Assembly (NCBI RefSeq): GCF_018476525.1
Contig: NZ_JAHCST010000020.1
Span: 62,001 to 126,000, forward strand
Source: Acrocarpospora catenulata
GTDB taxonomy: Bacteria; Actinomycetota; Actinomycetes; Streptosporangiales; Streptosporangiaceae
Direction: 5' to 3'
Length of the DNA: 64,000 nt
The notes under the pieces are model-generated. The model ran no database searches. It saw only the letters and a list, made by a program, of their open reading frames with translations, and was not told the origin of the DNA. The position numbers and the translations under genes were made by a program. This document shows positions 43,831 through 53,213 of this stretch, piece by piece (within the stretch, counting starts at the first letter, position 1; each line of letters begins with the position of its first letter).

Positions 43831-44514
43831 ATGGCACGGAATGCTCTCGTGGTGCGCGGCGGCTGGGAGGGGCACCAGCCCGTCGCCGCCACCGACCTGT
43901 TCATCCCCTTCCTCCGGGACCAGGGCTTCGACGTACGGGTGGCGGATTCGCCGGAACCGTACGCGGACGCCGGGTACATGGCGGGCGTCGACCTGGTGGT
44001 GCAGTGCGTGTCGATGAGCACCATCACCGGGGAACAGTGCGCCGGGCTGTCGGCGGCGGTGCGGGCGGGCACCGGGCTGGCCGGGTGGCACGGCGGGATC
44101 TGCGACTCCTACCGGAACAACACCGACTACCTGCACCTGGTCGGGGGGCAGTTCGCCTGCCATCCGGGCAAACCCATCGAGGAGTGGGTCGACGGGGCGG
44201 AGGAGAACGTCTTCGTGCCCTACCGGGTGGAGATCGTCGCGAAGGACCATCCCATCACGGCGGGTGTGCCGGACTTCGACCTGGTGACCGAGCAGTACTG
44301 GGTGCTGAGCGACGAGTACAACGAGGTGCTGGCCACCACGACCCATCCTGCTCGGGACGCCTGGCGGCGGCCGGTGACCGTGCCAGCGATCTGGACCCGC
44401 TCGTGGGGGAACGGGCGGGTGTTCGTGGCCACGCCCGGGCATGACCTCCGTACTCTGCGGGACGCGAACGTGCGGACCGTCATCGAGAGGGGCATGGTGT
44501 GGGCGAGCAGGTGA
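43831..44514 (+). CDS. ThuA-like domain protein
   Basis: A 227-aa protein of the ThuA family (class I glutamine-amidotransferase-like fold): ALVVRGGWEGHQP at the start, LAGWHGGICDSYRNN (Cys in the position of the fold's nucleophile elbow) and FVATPGHD near the end. ThuA of rhizobia takes part in trehalose and disaccharide use together with the dehydrogenase ThuB. Here a Gfo/Idh gene follows and overlaps by 4 to 16 bases, which fits such a pair. Confidence 0.85.
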   Translation: MARNALVVRGGWEGHQPVAATDLFIPFLRDQGFDVRVADSPEPYADAGYMAGVDLVVQCVSMSTITGEQCAGLSAAVRAGTGLAGWHGGICDSYRNNTDYLHLVGGQFACHPGKPIEEWVDGAEENVFVPYRVEIVAKDHPITAGVPDFDLVTEQYWVLSDEYNEVLATTTHPARDAWRRPVTVPAIWTRSWGNGRVFVATPGHDLRTLRDANVRTVIERGMVWASR

Positions 44515-45578
44515 ACGTCGGCATCGTCGGATGCGGGGCCATCTCGGGGGCGTACACGGCGACCATCGCCCGCCTCCCGGGGCTGCGCCTGACCGCGGTG
44601 GCCGACCTGGACGCCGGGCGGGCCCGCGCGGTGGCCGAGGCCAACGGCGTGCGGGCGCTTTCGGTGGCGGACCTGATCGCCGACCCCGACGTGCGGCTCG
44701 TGGTCAACCTGACCACCCCGGCCGCGCACGCCGCCATCGCCCGCGCCGCCATCGCGGCAGGCAAGGACGTGTACGGCGAGAAGCCGCTGGCCGCCACCAC
44801 CGCCGAGGCCCGCCCGCTGCTCGGCGCGGCGGAGGCGGCCGGGGTGCGGCTCGGCTGCGCACCCGACACCGTGCTCGGCACCGGCCTGCAGACCGCCCGC
44901 TGGTACGTGGACGACGGCCTGATCGGCACACCGGTCGCCGCCACCGCCGTCATGGTCACCCCTGGGCACGAACGCTGGCATCCCAACCCCGACTTCTACT
45001 ACCTGCCGGGCGGGGGGCCTCTGCTGGACATGGGGCCCTACTACGTCACCGCGTTGGTGCTCCTGCTGGGCCCCGTCCACCGGGTTGTCGGAGCCGCCTC
45101 CCGAACCCGGGCCCAACGGGTCATCGGCTCCGGCCCGCGCGTCGGCGACAGCATCCCGGTGACCACCGACACGCACGTCACCGGGGTCCTCACACACACC
45201 TCCGGCGCGCTGTCCACACTGGTCATGAGCTTCGACGCGGCCGCCACCCGGGCCCCCGCCATCGAGGTCCACGGCGAACGGGCCACCCTGGTGGTGCCCG
45301 ACCCCAACCTCTTCGACGGCGACGTACTGGCCCACCCGGTGGACGGCACCTGGGAACGCCTGCCCATCCGCGCCGGCTACCGCCACGCTTCCCGCGGTTA
45401 CGGCGTAGCCGACCTAGCTGCCACCCCACCGGGCGAGCACCCCCGGGCCTCAGCACCACTGGCCCTCCACGTACTCGAGATCATGGAGTCCCTCCTGAAA
45501 GCCGCCACCACCGCCCGCACAATCGAGATCACCTCAACCTTCCAACGCCCCCTCCCGGTCCCCCTGACCGACGGGTGA
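44499..45578 (+). CDS. Gfo/Idh/MocA family oxidoreductase (ThuB-like partner)
   Basis: A 359-aa protein with Rossmann motif VGIVGCGAISGAY (about 7-19), EKP motif in YGEKPLA and GPLLDMGPYY with the family's active-site region. The GTG at 44499 or 44511 may be the start; the latter overlaps the thuA stop as GTGA, a common coupling form. Together with the ThuA gene it probably oxidises a sugar or sugar-derived substrate. Substrate unknown. Confidence 0.87.
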   Translation: MGEQVNVGIVGCGAISGAYTATIARLPGLRLTAVADLDAGRARAVAEANGVRALSVADLIADPDVRLVVNLTTPAAHAAIARAAIAAGKDVYGEKPLAATTAEARPLLGAAEAAGVRLGCAPDTVLGTGLQTARWYVDDGLIGTPVAATAVMVTPGHERWHPNPDFYYLPGGGPLLDMGPYYVTALVLLLGPVHRVVGAASRTRAQRVIGSGPRVGDSIPVTTDTHVTGVLTHTSGALSTLVMSFDAAATRAPAIEVHGERATLVVPDPNLFDGDVLAHPVDGTWERLPIRAGYRHASRGYGVADLAATPPGEHPRASAPLALHVLEIMESLLKAATTARTIEITSTFQRPLPVPLTDG

Positions 45579-45786
45579 GCGTGTGAGGTCGCGTCAATCT
45601 TCAGCCGCCCCTGGCCAACAGGTGACCAGTGGGAGTCTCCCTAGAGCACAGATCAGAACAGCTCAGCATGGTCCGAGCGCTCTTGGCACCGGTGCGGCGA
45701 GAACCCGTCACCTGCGTTAACGGCGCCGGATAGCGGCGAGAAGCTGGCACCTTGTCATTTGTTAGTTGCTTCCTTCGGCCGCCCTC

Positions 45787-46572
45787 TTACCGATGGGCGG
45801 CCATCCAGGTGGTGGCGAAGTCGACGAGAGCAGGCTGGGACATGAACCTGGCCTCGGCGTTGCCGACCTTGCCGACTGAGGCGCCGCCGGTGGCCTCGAA
45901 GGCGGCACCTATCTCCTCGAAGTCGGACTCGTCCTCTGCCACGTCGGTCCAGGTGACCCACTCGCTGGAGCCGTCCAGCCGCCGGATCGAGGCGCCGATC
46001 GCGTGGCGGGGCGGTGACTGCTGCCGCCACTCGGCCAGGTGCAGCGAGGTGTTGGAGTCGTAGCCGCAGCCGAGCAGCAGGACCTTGCCGTCCAGCCGGT
46101 AGACCGCGCCCAGTGGGGACCGCTCGCCCAGCGCGTCGTCGAGTCGGTGGTCCGCGGTTATCTCGGCCGCCCTCGCGCCGACGGCAGCGAAGGAGACCTG
46201 GGGGTGGTCGCTGCGGAGCGCCCCCGGCCAGGTGCGGACCGTCTCGGCGATGATGCCCATCCAGCGGCTCGGGGTGCGCGCGGGGTCGAAGCCGGGGCTA
46301 TGGTCCCGGACAACCTGCCACCAGGACTCGGGCACCGGAGGATGGGCCCAGCCAGCCGGGTCCGAGTTGTCGGGGGTATGAGTGGGCACCACCAGGGTGC
46401 CTTCTGAGCCGACCACGTCGAGCAGTGCCTGCACCACCGCCTGGATGCCCCCGGCCACGAACCCGAGACTGTGCGCCGAGGAGTGCAACAGCACGGTGTC
46501 GCCCCCGCGCAGCCCGAGCGCAGCGAACTGGGCGCCCAACGAACGTGCCGTATGCGGAAAAGCCTGGTCCAT
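45787..46572 (-). CDS. AAC(3)-family aminoglycoside N-acetyltransferase-like protein
   Basis: 261 aa from ATG 46572 (an upstream open frame reaches 46623). The family blocks are all seen: LHSSAHSLGFVAGG, TLVVPTHT, TPSRWMGIIAETVR, RSDHPQVSFAAVG, GERSPLGAVYRLDGKVLLLG and NTSLHLAEWR. AAC(3) enzymes acetylate the 3-amino group of aminoglycosides using acetyl-CoA; actinomycete chromosomal copies may serve self-protection or an unrelated amine. No biosynthetic cluster is nearby. The upstream region is a 14-bp tandem repeat. Confidence 0.87.
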   Translation of the reverse strand: MDQAFPHTARSLGAQFAALGLRGGDTVLLHSSAHSLGFVAGGIQAVVQALLDVVGSEGTLVVPTHTPDNSDPAGWAHPPVPESWWQVVRDHSPGFDPARTPSRWMGIIAETVRTWPGALRSDHPQVSFAAVGARAAEITADHRLDDALGERSPLGAVYRLDGKVLLLGCGYDSNTSLHLAEWRQQSPPRHAIGASIRRLDGSSEWVTWTDVAEDESDFEEIGAAFEATGGASVGKVGNAEARFMSQPALVDFATTWMAAHR

Positions 46573-46620
46573 TCGACCGACACTAGTAATCGGGTGTGTG
46601 ACGCGAGTAGCCCTTTCCAG

Positions 46621-46855
46621 CACGGCTTACCAGGCACGGCTTACCAGGCACGGCTTACCAGGCACCGCTTACCACGCACCGCTTACTGAGCGCGGCTCAC
46701 CGGGCGCGGCGGGCGCGACCTCCCGAGCGCAACCTCCCGCACGCGCCCCTCCCAGGCATGACCTTCCGCACGCGACCCTCCCGGGGCACGACCTTCCGAG
46801 CGTGGCTTTACCGGCATGGCTGTACCGGCATGGCCTTCAGGGCGTGGGGTCCAGG
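46621..46855. repeat. Degenerate 14-bp tandem repeat (about 16 units)
   Basis: Units of CACGGCTTACCAGG. The first three (46621-46662) are identical. Units then drift (CACCGCTTACCACG, CGCGGCTCACCGGG, and later CATGGCTGTACCGG) and a few gain one to nine bases. The repeat fills the gap between the aac(3)-like gene and the end of the MmcQ gene, and runs about 19 bases into the latter. There are no spacers, so it is not a CRISPR array. Confidence 0.85.
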
Positions 46856-47187
46856 CCTTGTGCCTCGACCAGTTTTCTGGGGGCGGTCAGCCGCCATGCC
46901 TCGGTGACGAGTTCCTCCAGTTCGTCACGGTCGATCTTCGCCAGGTGTACCACCACCCAGCCGAACCGCCCGGCGGTGAACTGCACCTCGAACACGTCGG
47001 GGCGCTCGGCGACCAGCGCCATCTGCTCCTCGATGGTGGCTTTCAGCCCGACGGTCTCGGTCCGCTCCCAGAGGTAGCCGAAACCCTTCCCAGAGACCTT
47101 CAGCGACGTCCACTCACTGCCGTACCCCTGGGTGACCTCCGGCAGCTCAGCCACCAAAGCCAGGAACTCCTCCACGCTCACGCCCAT
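46837..47187 (-). CDS. MmcQ/YjbR family protein
   Basis: About 116 aa from ATG 47187; a second ATG at 47196 is also in frame. It shows the compact MmcQ/YjbR alpha/beta fold: VEEFLALVAELPEVTQGYG, FGYLWERTETVGLKA and the C-terminal LEELVTEAWRLTAPRKLVE. The family resembles CyaY and is of unclear function, sometimes called DNA-binding. Its last six codons run into the 14-bp tandem repeat. The start lies inside the 3' end of the kinase gene upstream. Confidence 0.85.
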   Translation of the reverse strand: MGVSVEEFLALVAELPEVTQGYGSEWTSLKVSGKGFGYLWERTETVGLKATIEEQMALVAERPDVFEVQFTAGRFGWVVVHLAKIDRDELEELVTEAWRLTAPRKLVEAQGLDPTP

Positions 47188-49024
47188 GGCCCACATCTAT
47201 CAGAGGCGTCCGACAACTTCGCCGCCGCCAGGAGACGTACGCCGCCCACCCCGCCCACCATGCGGCGGCCAGCGCGTGCACCTGCGCCAGCAGCAGCGCC
47301 GCCGGAAGCCGGAGCACGGGAGTACGCGTCCACAACTCGGCGACGCCGACGATCAGCGCCACCGTGTACGTGGCGGCGCAGAGCAGCGACGGCACGGCGG
47401 CGACCGGGCTGATCCGCCAGGTCAGCGCGCTCAGGAAGCCGAGCCAGAGGACTGTGGCGGCGGCGGCCAGGTGCAGCGCGGGCCACCGGAGGCCCGGAAA
47501 GTCCAGAGCCAGCGGCACGGTGGCCACGAACGGCACCGCGGCCCCGGCCACCAGGACCCAGCGCCGCCAGCCGAGGTCGGGAGCCAGCGTCTCAGGCAGG
47601 ATCGGCGCGGCCAGCAGCACGGCGGCCAGCGCGGCGGCCGAGAGCACAAACAGCCACGGCACCGGCGGCGGCAGCCAGAGCATGATCGACACACAGGCCA
47701 ACAGACCGGAGAGCGCGGCCACGAACCCCACCTGGGCGTCGGGGTCCTCCAGCCCCAGAAACGCGAAAGGCCGAGATTTCCGGACATGGCGACCGGTGAC
47801 CATTGGCCGGTCGTCGGCGGCGCCGTACCGAGCGATCAGCCAGCCCGCCCCACGGGCCGACCAGTCCCGAATGTCGGCGGCAACCCCGGCCCACCAAGTA
47901 CGCCCTCGGGCGCCCCCCTTCCGCACCGACGCGGGCGCCGGCGCCGCCACCCCCACCTTCCGCCCGGCATATGCCGAAAAATCACGAAAAGCGGCAACAG
48001 CGGGCTGCTCCCGGGTGAACCACCCAAACTCCCCCGCCCTCGACCCGACCAACGACTCAAGACCTTCGGGCGACGCTTCAACGACCGCCGCCGCGCTCCC
48101 CCTTTCGAGATTGGCGGCTTCGAAATAGGCGGCCGCGTTCCCTCGACCGAGGTTCGCCGCCGCACCCTCACCCCTTTCGAGGTGCGCCGCCACGTTCTCC
48201 TTATCCAGGTCCGCCGTCGCAATCGTGAGCAGTTGGACGGCCTCGTCGATACTGATCCGCAACGTCCGATCCCGCCGCAGCAGCCCAAGCAGGGCCGGCC
48301 GCAACAACCAGGTCCGTCGCAGCGGAGGCGGCTCATGGGAGAGCGCGGTGGCGGACTCCCTCCGCTCGTACGGCGGGACCCCCTCCACCGCCGCGAAGAG
48401 CGTCGCCCCCACCGACCAGAGATCGCTCGCGGCGTCCCCCGCCTCCCCCCGGATGCGCTCGGGCGCCAGATAGGCCACCGACCCCGCGATCCGCCCCCGG
48501 CTGGTGATGGTCGGATCCCCCGTAGGCGGCGCGATGCCGAAGTCGGTCAGCACCACCTCGTCCCCCGGCCCCAGCAGGATATTGCCCGGCTTGACGTCCC
48601 GGTGCACGACCCCGGCCTGATGCGCGGCACGGAGCGCGTCGAGCACCCGTAACACGATCCGGGCCGCCTCCCGCTCGGGCAGCGGCCCGCTCCTGGCCAG
48701 CCGGTCCGCCAACGACTCGGCGTTCAGGAACTCCATCACGATCCACGGGCCGTCGGTGTCGTCGACCACGTCGTACACCCGGATCACCGACGGATGGCGC
48801 AGCCGCGCGGTCGCCCTGACCTCCCGGCGAATCCGCCGGGCCGCCTGCTCACGCTGCTCCCGCCCACCTTGCACGGGCCCATCCACCCGTTTGAGTGCGA
48901 CCTCCCGCCCGAGCACCTGGTCGTACGCCTGCCACACCGTCCCGGTCCCACCGCGCCCGAGCTCCCGGATGATCCGGTAGCGTCCGGCGACAGCGCGGGC
49001 GGGCCTTACTCGCGCGTCCGGCAT
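47147..49024 (-). CDS. Ser/Thr protein kinase with polytopic membrane C-terminus
   Basis: 625 aa from ATG 49024 (an in-frame ATG at 49093 lacks support). The kinase has GRGGTGTVW (about 22-30), VALKRV, HRDVKPGN and TDFGIA. The activation loop runs TSRGRIAGSVAYLAPE. After it comes a low-complexity stretch with repeats like NxxRGxAAAxxE. About six membrane helices follow (450-605), a less common layout than the single-pass form. The end overlaps the MmcQ start by about 41 bases. A membrane-embedded sensor or transporter-like partner domain is possible. Confidence 0.85.
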   Translation of the reverse strand: MPDARVRPARAVAGRYRIIRELGRGGTGTVWQAYDQVLGREVALKRVDGPVQGGREQREQAARRIRREVRATARLRHPSVIRVYDVVDDTDGPWIVMEFLNAESLADRLARSGPLPEREAARIVLRVLDALRAAHQAGVVHRDVKPGNILLGPGDEVVLTDFGIAPPTGDPTITSRGRIAGSVAYLAPERIRGEAGDAASDLWSVGATLFAAVEGVPPYERRESATALSHEPPPLRRTWLLRPALLGLLRRDRTLRISIDEAVQLLTIATADLDKENVAAHLERGEGAAANLGRGNAAAYFEAANLERGSAAAVVEASPEGLESLVGSRAGEFGWFTREQPAVAAFRDFSAYAGRKVGVAAPAPASVRKGGARGRTWWAGVAADIRDWSARGAGWLIARYGAADDRPMVTGRHVRKSRPFAFLGLEDPDAQVGFVAALSGLLACVSIMLWLPPPVPWLFVLSAAALAAVLLAAPILPETLAPDLGWRRWVLVAGAAVPFVATVPLALDFPGLRWPALHLAAAATVLWLGFLSALTWRISPVAAVPSLLCAATYTVALIVGVAELWTRTPVLRLPAALLLAQVHALAAAWWAGWAAYVSWRRRSCRTPLIDVGHGRERGGVPGFGG

Positions 49025-49205
49025 GCCCCGGAAATTACACAAACGCCCGCGCCCGGTCCAGACACCACGAGTCAGAAACGCCAGACCTTCCATCCGGCGC
49101 GCCGAACGGCAGGCTGAACCGCTTGGCCGAGCCGAGGCCGAGTACCCGGATCCTGGGTTCTGGACAGCCGCCCAGCACTTTCAAGATCTCTACTAGGCTG
49201 CGGGA

Positions 49206-49961
49206 ATGGACGTGCATGGGCGTACGGAACGGCTGGAGCTAGGGGATCAGGGGCTTCGGGAGTGGGAGGCCAGGGTTCTTGAGGCGTCGCCTGAGGGGAT
49301 CGTGCTGAGCCGGTCGGCGTTCTATCCCGGGGGTGGGGGGCAACCGGCCGATCAGGGAACGCTGCTCTGGCAGGGGGTGGAGACGCGGATCGCCGGGGTG
49401 CGCAAGGGGGACGATCTCTATCTCATCCCGATCGAAGGGGAGCCGTTGCCGGCCGTCGGGACGATCGTCCAAGCCGCGGTGACCGACGAGCGGCGGACCG
49501 CGCTCATGCGTACCCACTCCGGCCTGCACGTGCTCTGCGGCGTGGTCTTCCGGGACTTCGGCGCCCTGGTCACCGGCGGCAACATGGACGTCGCCACCAA
49601 CGCCGCCCCCGGAGTCATCGGCACCGCCCGGATGGACTTCAACCTCCCCGAGGTCCCGCCCGGCTTCAAAGAGGCCGTCGAATCCGCCTGCAACGCCGAG
49701 ATCACCGCCGACCGCCGCATCGACATCCGCGTCCTCCCCCGCGAGGACGCCTTCGCCATCCCCGACATCATCCGCACCGCCACCAACCTCGTCCCCGAGG
49801 ACGTCAAGGAAGTCCGCATCGTCGACATCGTCGGCCTCGACTGCCAGGCCGACGGCGGCACCCACGTCGCCTCCACCCGCCAGATCGGCCACCTCCGCGT
49901 CGCCAAAATCGAAAGCAAGGGCAAGGGCTTCCGCCGCGTCCGTCTTGAAGTAACCAACTAA
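49206..49961 (+). CDS. Alanyl-tRNA editing protein (AlaX-like)
   Basis: A 251-aa stand-alone editing domain related to AlaRS. It has FYPGGGGQPADQG near the start, MRTHSGLHVL (HxxxH metal site) and DCQADGGTHVAST (Cys and His ligands), so the zinc-type hydrolase site is complete. AlaX proteins hydrolyse Ser or Gly wrongly attached to tRNA-Ala. It appears to be transcribed alone. Third-position GC bias is clear. Confidence 0.9.
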   Translation: MDVHGRTERLELGDQGLREWEARVLEASPEGIVLSRSAFYPGGGGQPADQGTLLWQGVETRIAGVRKGDDLYLIPIEGEPLPAVGTIVQAAVTDERRTALMRTHSGLHVLCGVVFRDFGALVTGGNMDVATNAAPGVIGTARMDFNLPEVPPGFKEAVESACNAEITADRRIDIRVLPREDAFAIPDIIRTATNLVPEDVKEVRIVDIVGLDCQADGGTHVASTRQIGHLRVAKIESKGKGFRRVRLEVTN

Positions 49962-50032
49962 ACGGCAGGACGTCCACGTACCCCTCGGCAGAATGACTAT
50001 GCAAGCACTCTCACCTGGGTAATCTGGCCGAC

Positions 50033-51295
50033 GTGGTCCAGTCAGCACTGTTCCAGCGACACGCCGAGCAGATGACGCTCGAAGCGCTCGCCGATACGCG
50101 GGTCGCGGTCGTGAACGGTGCGCGCCAGGTAGGGAAGAGCACCCTCGCCGCCTTGATCGCCGAGGAGACGAAAGGGTCGCGCGAACTCTATCTGGACAAC
50201 CCAGCGGTTCTGGCGGCAGCGCAGGAGGACCCCTCGGCATTCGTGCATCACGACGGGCTCCTCCTGATCGATGAGGTCCAGCGGGCTCCGCAGTTGCTTC
50301 TGTCGATCAAACATGAGGTCGACCGGGACCCACGCCCCGGACGTTTCCTGCTCACAGGATCGGCCCAGTTGCTCGGCCTACGCGACCTTCCGGACGCGCT
50401 ACCCGGCCGGACCGAGACCATCGAACTGTGGCCGCTGTCGCAAGGCGAGATCGACAACACGCCGGACGGCTTCGTGGACCACATTTTCAAGCGAGGCGCC
50501 GACACCACCACCGCGCCCAGCCCGCTCCGCAAACGCGACTACGTCGAGCGGGCACTCCGAGGCGGCTATCCGGAGGCCGTCCGCAGAGACAACCCCCGCA
50601 GGCGCAACCGCTTCTTCGATTCGTACGTCACCGACCTCATCACCCGAGACGTCCGGCAGATCTCGGACATCGAACGTCCAGCCGAGATGCGCCGGCTCCT
50701 CAGCGTCATCGCGGCACGGATGGGAGGCCTCGCCGTCGCCCAGAGGATCGCGAACGATGTGGGCCTCACGAGAGGGACCCTGTCCCGCTACCTGGATCTT
50801 CTCGAACTGATTTTCGTCATCAAACGCATCCCCGCCTGGTCCTCGAATCTGACCCGCCGAGCGATCTCCACCCCCAAGTTCATCGTCATCGACAGCGGCC
50901 TCGCCGGACGCCTCATCGGCCTGTCCTCCGAGCGCGCCCGCGATGTCACCGCCCCCGTCGGCCCCCTGCTCGAGAATTTCGCCATCGGCGAGGTGGCCAG
51001 ACAACTCACCTGGGCCGAGGAATCCATCCAGCTCTTCCACTACCGCGACCGCGACATGTTCGAAGTGGACATGGTCCTCGAACACGCCTCCGGCGAGGTC
51101 ATCGGCATCGAGGTCAAGTCATCCGAGACCATCCGCGGCCACGATTTCCGCGGCCTCCGCCACCTCGCCGACCGCCTCGGCAACAAGTTCCGCGCCGGCT
51201 TCGTCCTCTACACCGGCGAACTAACCCTCCCCTTCGGAGACCGCCTCCGCGCAGTCCCCATGTCAGCCCTCTGGACCCTGAGCCCTACGCCCTAG
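50033..51295 (+). CDS. DUF4143 AAA-like ATPase, intact copy
   Basis: A 420-aa protein starting at GTG. The N-terminal P-loop is NGARQVGKSTL (about 28-38) and Walker B is LLLIDEVQ. The C-terminal half is DUF4143 with a PD-(D/E)XK-like core: FEVDMVLEH and IGIEVKSSETI. Such genes are common in bacterial accessory regions and are often variable between strains; their task is not known. A frameshifted paralogue lies convergent to it (51391-52645) and a small remnant is at 57.1-57.3 kb. Confidence 0.9.
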   Translation: MVQSALFQRHAEQMTLEALADTRVAVVNGARQVGKSTLAALIAEETKGSRELYLDNPAVLAAAQEDPSAFVHHDGLLLIDEVQRAPQLLLSIKHEVDRDPRPGRFLLTGSAQLLGLRDLPDALPGRTETIELWPLSQGEIDNTPDGFVDHIFKRGADTTTAPSPLRKRDYVERALRGGYPEAVRRDNPRRRNRFFDSYVTDLITRDVRQISDIERPAEMRRLLSVIAARMGGLAVAQRIANDVGLTRGTLSRYLDLLELIFVIKRIPAWSSNLTRRAISTPKFIVIDSGLAGRLIGLSSERARDVTAPVGPLLENFAIGEVARQLTWAEESIQLFHYRDRDMFEVDMVLEHASGEVIGIEVKSSETIRGHDFRGLRHLADRLGNKFRAGFVLYTGELTLPFGDRLRAVPMSALWTLSPTP

Positions 51296-51390
51296 CCAGA
51301 CCCCCCTCCCTCTTCCCTCCATCGCCCGCGAGGGCGCAGGGTCCGGGGCTCCCGCCACCCGAAATCAAGGTCAGGTCGTATCCGTGGTGG

Positions 51391-52645
51391 TTACCTATCC
51401 CACAGGGCGCTGATGGGCAGGGCCGTCAGCCGGTCGCCGAAGGCGAGTGCCCGGGCGCCGGTGTAGAAGACGAAGCCGTGTACGAAGTCCTCTCCAGCGG
51501 AGTCGCGGAGTGCGGCGAGCCCACGGAAGTCGTTCTGGTCGACGGATTCGGTGGCCTTGGCTTCCACGCCGATGATGCGGTTGTTGTTGCGTTCTAGCAC
51601 GAGATCCACCTCGGCTCCCTGGCTGATTCGCCAGTGATGGAGTCCGACGCGGAAAGGAGCCCAGGTGGCCTGTTTGGCGATCTCGTTGACGATGAACGAC
51701 TCGACGAGGGCTCCTCTGGCAGGCGAGACCCTCGCCGCCAGGCCGTCGGCGTCGACGCCGATGAGGTGAGCCGCCAGGCCGGTGTCCGTGACGTGGAGTT
51801 TGGGGCGGCGAACGGAACGGGCGACGAGGTTTCTGGACCAAGCCGGGATCTGACGCACCAGGAAGACGGTCTCCAGCAGACCTAGGTAGCGATTGACCGT
51901 GGTCCGGTGGAGTTGAAGATCGCTACCAATCTTGACCAGATTGGGCTCCTGGCCGGTGCTCGCGGCGGCGATGCAGAGAAGTTGCCGCAGGTTGCTCGGT
52001 TCCTCAACCCGGGCCATCTCCCGGATATCGGTGTCGATGATCGACTGAACGTAGGCCCTGTACCAGGCGTCCCTGGTGAGCTCGGAGCGCATCCCCAGCG
52101 CCTCCGGGTAGAAGCCCCGGCAGATCATCTCGAAGTAGTCCCGGCGCCCGACGTCGCCTACCGAGACCGACCGCAAGGCTCCGGGATCGTTGAACGCGGT
52201 GACCAGGAACGAACCGCCCTTACCGGCCAACTCCTCCTGAGCGAACGGCCAGACCTCCAACACCCCCGGCCCGGCCCGCAAGCGACTCGTGAAGCGACGG
52301 CGTGGACAGAAACCGCGTCGATCCAGCCAGAACGAAATGTCCGCGCTCATTTCGCTGATCCACCGCCGCCTTGATCGCGAGAATGAGATCGTCCCCACCC
52401 CGTTGGATCTCATCGATCATCATCGGCCGAGGTCCGTCGGCCACGAAGGCCACCGGATCAGCGTGCGCCGCCGCCCGCAACGAAGCGTCGTCCAGGGTGA
52501 GATACGTCCCCCCTCTCCCCTGGTTCAACTGCTGAAGCAGCGTGGTCTTCCCCGACTGCCGAGGGCCGTTGACGATCAACACCCGAAACGCATCGAAGTA
52601 CTCTTCGGCATGCCCCGCCACGTGCCGTGGAACCAACTCCCGCAT
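51391..52645 (-). pseudogene. DUF4143 ATPase, second copy, single-base frameshift
   Basis: The N-terminal part (MRELVPRHVAGHAEEYF, P-loop NGPRQSGKTTLL, MIDEIQRG) is in one frame and the DUF4143 C-terminal part (VLEVWPFAQEELA onward, ending FGDRLTALPISALW) in another. They join at a run of five C on the + strand (52263-52267). Removing one base restores a 417-aa protein, almost the length of the intact neighbour. It may be a recent inactivation, a phase-variation tract or a sequencing error. Confidence 0.85.
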
Positions 52646-52745
52646 CCGCCGAGCGTACGCCCGACCGACATTTGACGGACATCTGAACTGACAAAGTTCG
52701 GTCACCGCACCGACATTTGAGAGGGACCCTGCCTTTGTAAGGTAG

Positions 52746-52758
52746 ATAAGCGCCTTAT
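52746..52758. promoter_or_regulatory. Probable MarR-family operator
   Basis: ATAAG-CGC-CTTAT is a perfect short palindrome 12 bases before the start of the MarR gene. A second imperfect one, ATAA-CTTGC-TTAT, overlaps it on the downstream side. MarR-type repressors bind such AT-rich palindromes and usually repress their own operon. Nearby, ACCGACATTTGA occurs twice, 45 bases apart (52664 and 52709). Confidence 0.55.
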
Positions 52759-52769
52759 ATAACTTGCTT

Positions 52770-53213
52770 ATGGAAGTGATTGAGATGGCCGCCGGGCTTG
52801 GGCGGATGGTGACGTTGGCCCGGGTGCTGGGGCTGCCGCGGGAGATGTCGTTGACGGCGGTGGCCACGTTGGCTGACCTGGAGCGGTTCGGGGCGCGGCG
52901 GGTTACCGAGCTGGCCGTTTTCGAAGGGGTTACGCAGCCGGCGATGACGCAGTTGGTCACGCGGCTGGAGCGGGAGGGGCTCGTAGAGCGGCGCGATGAT
53001 CCGGCGGACGGACGGGCGGTCGTGGTCGAGATCACGGGGGACGGCCGGGCTGTGCTGGCCGCTCGGCGAGAGGCGCAGGCGCAGCGGCTGGCGGAGCTGC
53101 TGGCCGAGTTGTCCGAGGAGGACCGGGCGGCACTGGCCGCGGCGCTCCCCGTGCTCGACCGGCTGACCGATCAGGCCCTCCGTCCGTACCACACCCCCGC
53201 GGGAGCACGATGA
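52770..53213 (+). CDS. MarR-family transcriptional regulator
   Basis: About 147 aa from ATG 52770; ATG 52785 also has a GGAAG eight bases upstream and may be the true start. The winged helix shows VTELAVFEGVTQPAMTQLVTRLEREGLVERRDDPADGRAVVVEITGDG in typical MarR order (helix-turn-helix then wing), quoted here in part. It overlaps the MFS gene by four bases (ATGA). The pair looks like a drug- or ligand-inducible efflux unit. A palindrome just upstream is the likely operator. Confidence 0.88.
   Translation: MEVIEMAAGLGRMVTLARVLGLPREMSLTAVATLADLERFGARRVTELAVFEGVTQPAMTQLVTRLEREGLVERRDDPADGRAVVVEITGDGRAVLAARREAQAQRLAELLAELSEEDRAALAAALPVLDRLTDQALRPYHTPAGAR

Noticed and set aside
46621-46855. Possible CRISPR array
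   Set aside because: Units are contiguous with no spacers and no cas genes are nearby; it is a simple tandem repeat.
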